Of a stretch of DNA of 41,981 bases, positions 39,775 through 41,981 are shown in pieces. The notes beneath the pieces were generated by a model, which saw only the letters and a program-made list of their open reading frames with translations, was not told where the DNA came from and ran no database searches. The translations under genes and the position numbers were made by a program. The stretch is from Mycobacterium sp. 852002-51163_SCH5372311 (GTDB taxonomy: Bacteria > Actinomycetota > Actinomycetes > Mycobacteriales > Mycobacteriaceae), in contig NZ_LZIJ01000012.1 in NCBI RefSeq assembly GCF_001667115.1, positions 1 to 41,981 of the forward strand. Reading direction: 5' to 3'. Position 1 is the first letter of the stretch. Each line of letters opens with the position of its first letter.

Positions 39775-41632
39775 TGATCCCGTTGAAGTTGACCGGGGTC
39801 CCGGCCGTCGGGCTTTGCGAGATGACCTTGTTGTGCCCAGCTCCGCCGGCGTCCACGTCGGGGCCCCGATCCAGTGCGCCCGTCCATCCCAGGTTGCGTA
39901 GTCGCGGTTCGGCGTCGACCCAGAACATGCCGCGCACGTCCGGCATCACGAACTGGTTGCCCTTGGACACCTGCAGCTCGATCACCGAGTCGACGGCGGC
40001 GGGCTGGCCCGGGGGCGGATTGGTGCCGATCACCTCGCCTTTCGGGCGGGGGCTGTCCACATCGGCCTGACTGAACTTGCTGAAGCCGTAGACGGTCAGG
40101 TTCTTCTGCGCCAGCTCAACGGTCTGACCCTTGACGTCGGGGACCTGTTTGGTCTCCGGCCCGGAGCCGATGATGACGGTGATCACGTTGGTGATCGCGT
40201 ACGACTGGGTGGCCGGGGGGTTCGTCCCGATGACCTTGCCCGCCTGCTCGGGGGTTGACGCCGACGTCGTCTGCTTGAACTTGCTGAATCCGGCCCGCTT
40301 CAGCCGGTCAACCGCCTCGGTGTAGGTCATCGAGGCGACGTCGGGTATTTCGCGTTGCTCCGGGCCGGTCGACACGTTGATGGTGATCACGTCGCCCGCA
40401 CCCACCGAGGTGTTGGCGCCGGGCTCCGTGCCGATGACATGGTCGGGCGGGATCGTCGAGTCGGGTTTCTGCTGGGTGCGTGTCTTGAAGCCCTTGTTCT
40501 GCAGCGAGGCAATGGCGTCGGCCGACACTTGACCGCGCACGTCGGGCACCTGAACGTCTCGGGGGCTTCCGCCGAACGTGTTGAAGCCGATGACGACGAC
40601 GATCGTCAGCACCGCCAGCACGGCGACCACGGCAGCCCAGCGGCCGATCGAACCGCCGCCGCGCTCGCCGTCGTCGTCGTCGAAGTTCTGCCTGGGCAAC
40701 GGGTCGGTGCGGGAGCCCCCGTACCCGCCACCACCGGACGACAGCAGTGAACTCCGGTCGGCGTCGGTCAGCACCTTGGGCGCCTCGGGCGTCTCGCCGT
40801 TGTGCACCCGAACCAGGTCGGCACGCATCTCGGCCGCGGTCTGGTAGCGGTTGTCGGGGTTTTTGGCCAGGGCCTTGAGAATGACCGCGTCGAGGTCGGC
40901 GGAAATCCCCTCGTGCCGTTCCGACGGCGGAACCGGGTCTTCGCGGACATGCTGGTAGGCCACCGCGACGGGCGAGTCGCCCGTGAATGGCGGTTCACCG
41001 GTGATGATTTCGTAAAGAACGCAGCCCAGTGAGTAGACGTCGGACCGCGCGTCGACGGAGTCGCCGCGGGCCTGTTCGGGCGAGAGGTATTGCGCGGTTC
41101 CGATCACCGCCGCCGTCTGGGTGACGCTGTTGCCGCCGTCGGCTATGGCGCGGGCGATGCCGAAGTCCATCACCTTGACCGCGTTGGTGGTGCTGATCAT
41201 GATGTTCGCCGGCTTGACATCGCGATGGATGATGCCGTTCTGGTGGCTGAAGTTCAGCGCCTGGCAGGCGTCGGCGATGATCTCGATGGCCCGCCGGGGC
41301 GGCATCGGACCGTCGGTGTGCACGATGTCGCGCAGCGTGACGCCGTCGACGTACTCCATGACGATGTAGGGCAGCGGACCCGACGGCGTTTCCGCCTCGC
41401 CGGTGTCATACACCGCGACTATCGACGGGTGGTTCAGCGCCGCCGCGTTCTGCGCCTCCCGCCGGAAGCGCAGGTAGAAGCTGGGGTCGCGGGCCAGATC
41501 CGCGCGCAGCACCTTTACCGCGACGTCGCGGTGCAAGCGGAGGTCGCGGGCCAGATGAACCTCGGACATACCCCCGAAACCGAGGATGTCGCCCAGTTCA
41601 TAGCGGTCGGAAAGGTGCTGGGGGGTAGTCAT
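39752..41632 (-). CDS. pknB: Serine/threonine protein kinase PknB with PASTA domains
   Basis: 626 residues. Kinase domain 1-280: Gly-rich loop GFGGMSEVH, Lys40, catalytic Asp138 in HRDVKPAN, Asp156 of DFG, activation-loop Thr171 and Thr173. A juxtamembrane linker and one helix (about 332-353) lead to four extracellular PASTA repeats that bind muropeptide fragments or lipid II. It is the essential kinase coordinating growth and peptidoglycan synthesis, with MurJ/MviN and CwlM (this window) as substrates. The ATG at 41632 overlaps the pknA stop (ATGA), so they form one operon. It runs into pabA by 23 bases. Confidence 0.98.
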   Translation of the reverse strand: MTTPQHLSDRYELGDILGFGGMSEVHLARDLRLHRDVAVKVLRADLARDPSFYLRFRREAQNAAALNHPSIVAVYDTGEAETPSGPLPYIVMEYVDGVTLRDIVHTDGPMPPRRAIEIIADACQALNFSHQNGIIHRDVKPANIMISTTNAVKVMDFGIARAIADGGNSVTQTAAVIGTAQYLSPEQARGDSVDARSDVYSLGCVLYEIITGEPPFTGDSPVAVAYQHVREDPVPPSERHEGISADLDAVILKALAKNPDNRYQTAAEMRADLVRVHNGETPEAPKVLTDADRSSLLSSGGGGYGGSRTDPLPRQNFDDDDGERGGGSIGRWAAVVAVLAVLTIVVVIGFNTFGGSPRDVQVPDVRGQVSADAIASLQNKGFKTRTQQKPDSTIPPDHVIGTEPGANTSVGAGDVITINVSTGPEQREIPDVASMTYTEAVDRLKRAGFSKFKQTTSASTPEQAGKVIGTNPPATQSYAITNVITVIIGSGPETKQVPDVKGQTVELAQKNLTVYGFSKFSQADVDSPRPKGEVIGTNPPPGQPAAVDSVIELQVSKGNQFVMPDVRGMFWVDAEPRLRNLGWTGALDRGPDVDAGGAGHNKVISQSPTAGTPVNFNGIITLTFGQ

Positions 41633-41979
41633 TCCGGTGTCTCAAGTCGGGCCGGCGACGAACCGGGTTGCGGCATCAACCTGACAACCCAGCCGAGTTC
41701 GGCCGGTTGACGTCCAGAATTACCCGCTTGGGCGCGATCCGTCCAATTCAGTCCCGGCTGGCCGGACGCCATCCCGCTCGGCGTGTTGCTGGCCGGTGGG
41801 GTTCCGGTGTCGGTCAACGTCGGTGTGGGCGACTCGTTTCCACCGCGATTCATGACGATGAGCACGGCGATGATGATCGCCAGGGCTCCGAGCACCCCGG
41901 CGGCCCACAGCAGCGCGCGCTGCCCGGAGGAGAAGGTGCGCCGTGCCGGCGGGCGACGGCCGCCGGTCGACGGCCGGGA
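41629..41979 (-). CDS. pknA: Serine/threonine protein kinase PknA, C-terminal part
   Basis: 116 residues up to the stop at 41629; the kinase domain lies beyond the window end. The piece shows a basic juxtamembrane [13 protein letters not shown], one membrane helix ([19 protein letters not shown]), and a short Thr/Pro-rich extracellular tail without PASTA repeats, typical of PknA. The stop overlaps the pknB start (ATGA). Identity rests on the tail and the pknA-pknB order. Confidence 0.93.
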   Translation of the reverse strand, partial: SRPSTGGRRPPARRTFSSGQRALLWAAGVLGALAIIIAVLIVMNRGGNESPTPTLTDTGTPPASNTPSGMASGQPGLNWTDRAQAGNSGRQPAELGWVVRLMPQPGSSPARLETPE

Positions 41980-41981
41980 CC

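Overview
This window is chromosomal DNA from a Mycobacterium and spans the replication origin. The evidence is the gene order, which follows the M. tuberculosis oriC neighbourhood almost gene for gene (Rv3909 to Rv3924c, then Rv0001 to Rv0015c). The coding is GC-rich with many GTG starts and ATGA/GTGA overlaps, and there are mycobacteria-specific genes such as cwlM, cwsA, crgA and a MurJ-pseudokinase fusion. GyrA carries a 420-residue intein at its catalytic tyrosine, as in M. leprae and some other slow growers. The species cannot be fixed from sequence alone.

Layout. 1-9600: end of a DUF6049-type membrane protein, the lipid II flippase murJ/mviN, sigM with its anti-sigma factor, thioredoxin reductase and thioredoxin (trxB-trxC, behind a SigH-type promoter), the MurA regulator cwlM, and a convergent Rv3916c-type gene. 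9897-15311, all on the minus strand: parB, parA, rsmG, khpB/jag, yidC, yidD, rnpA, rpmH, with two parS sites. 15312-17963: dnaA with its upstream promoter and DnaA boxes, and the dnaA-dnaN spacer that is oriC in mycobacteria. 17964-28319: dnaN, recF, dciA, gyrB, intein-bearing gyrA, an Rv0007-type membrane protein, tRNA-Ile(GAT) and tRNA-Ala(TGC).

28499-36010 is an accessory block that M. tuberculosis lacks between alaT and cwsA. It holds a frameshifted cyclase/STAND-ATPase regulator, two small ORFs (100 and 38 codons), a large LuxR-type ATPase regulator behind a leaderless promoter, and a cytochrome P450. Near-identical palindromes (GTAGTC-C/G-ACTAC) precede both the small-ORF/LuxR segment and the P450. 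This makes it the best candidate here for an undescribed regulatory module.

36068-41979 returns to core order: cwsA, ppiA, an Rv0010c-type PH-like protein, crgA, a DUF881 protein, pabA/trpG, pknB and the 3' end of pknA. PknB, PknA, CwlM, MurJ, CrgA and CwsA together form the phosphorylation-controlled envelope growth and division system. DnaA, DnaN, RecF, DciA, gyrase, ParA and ParB handle replication initiation and segregation.

Two data-quality points matter. The first 64 bases are an exact inverted copy of positions 442-505, most likely a fold-back artefact at a contig end. The cyclase/ATPase gene has a one-base frameshift near 31065 that may be real decay or an error.
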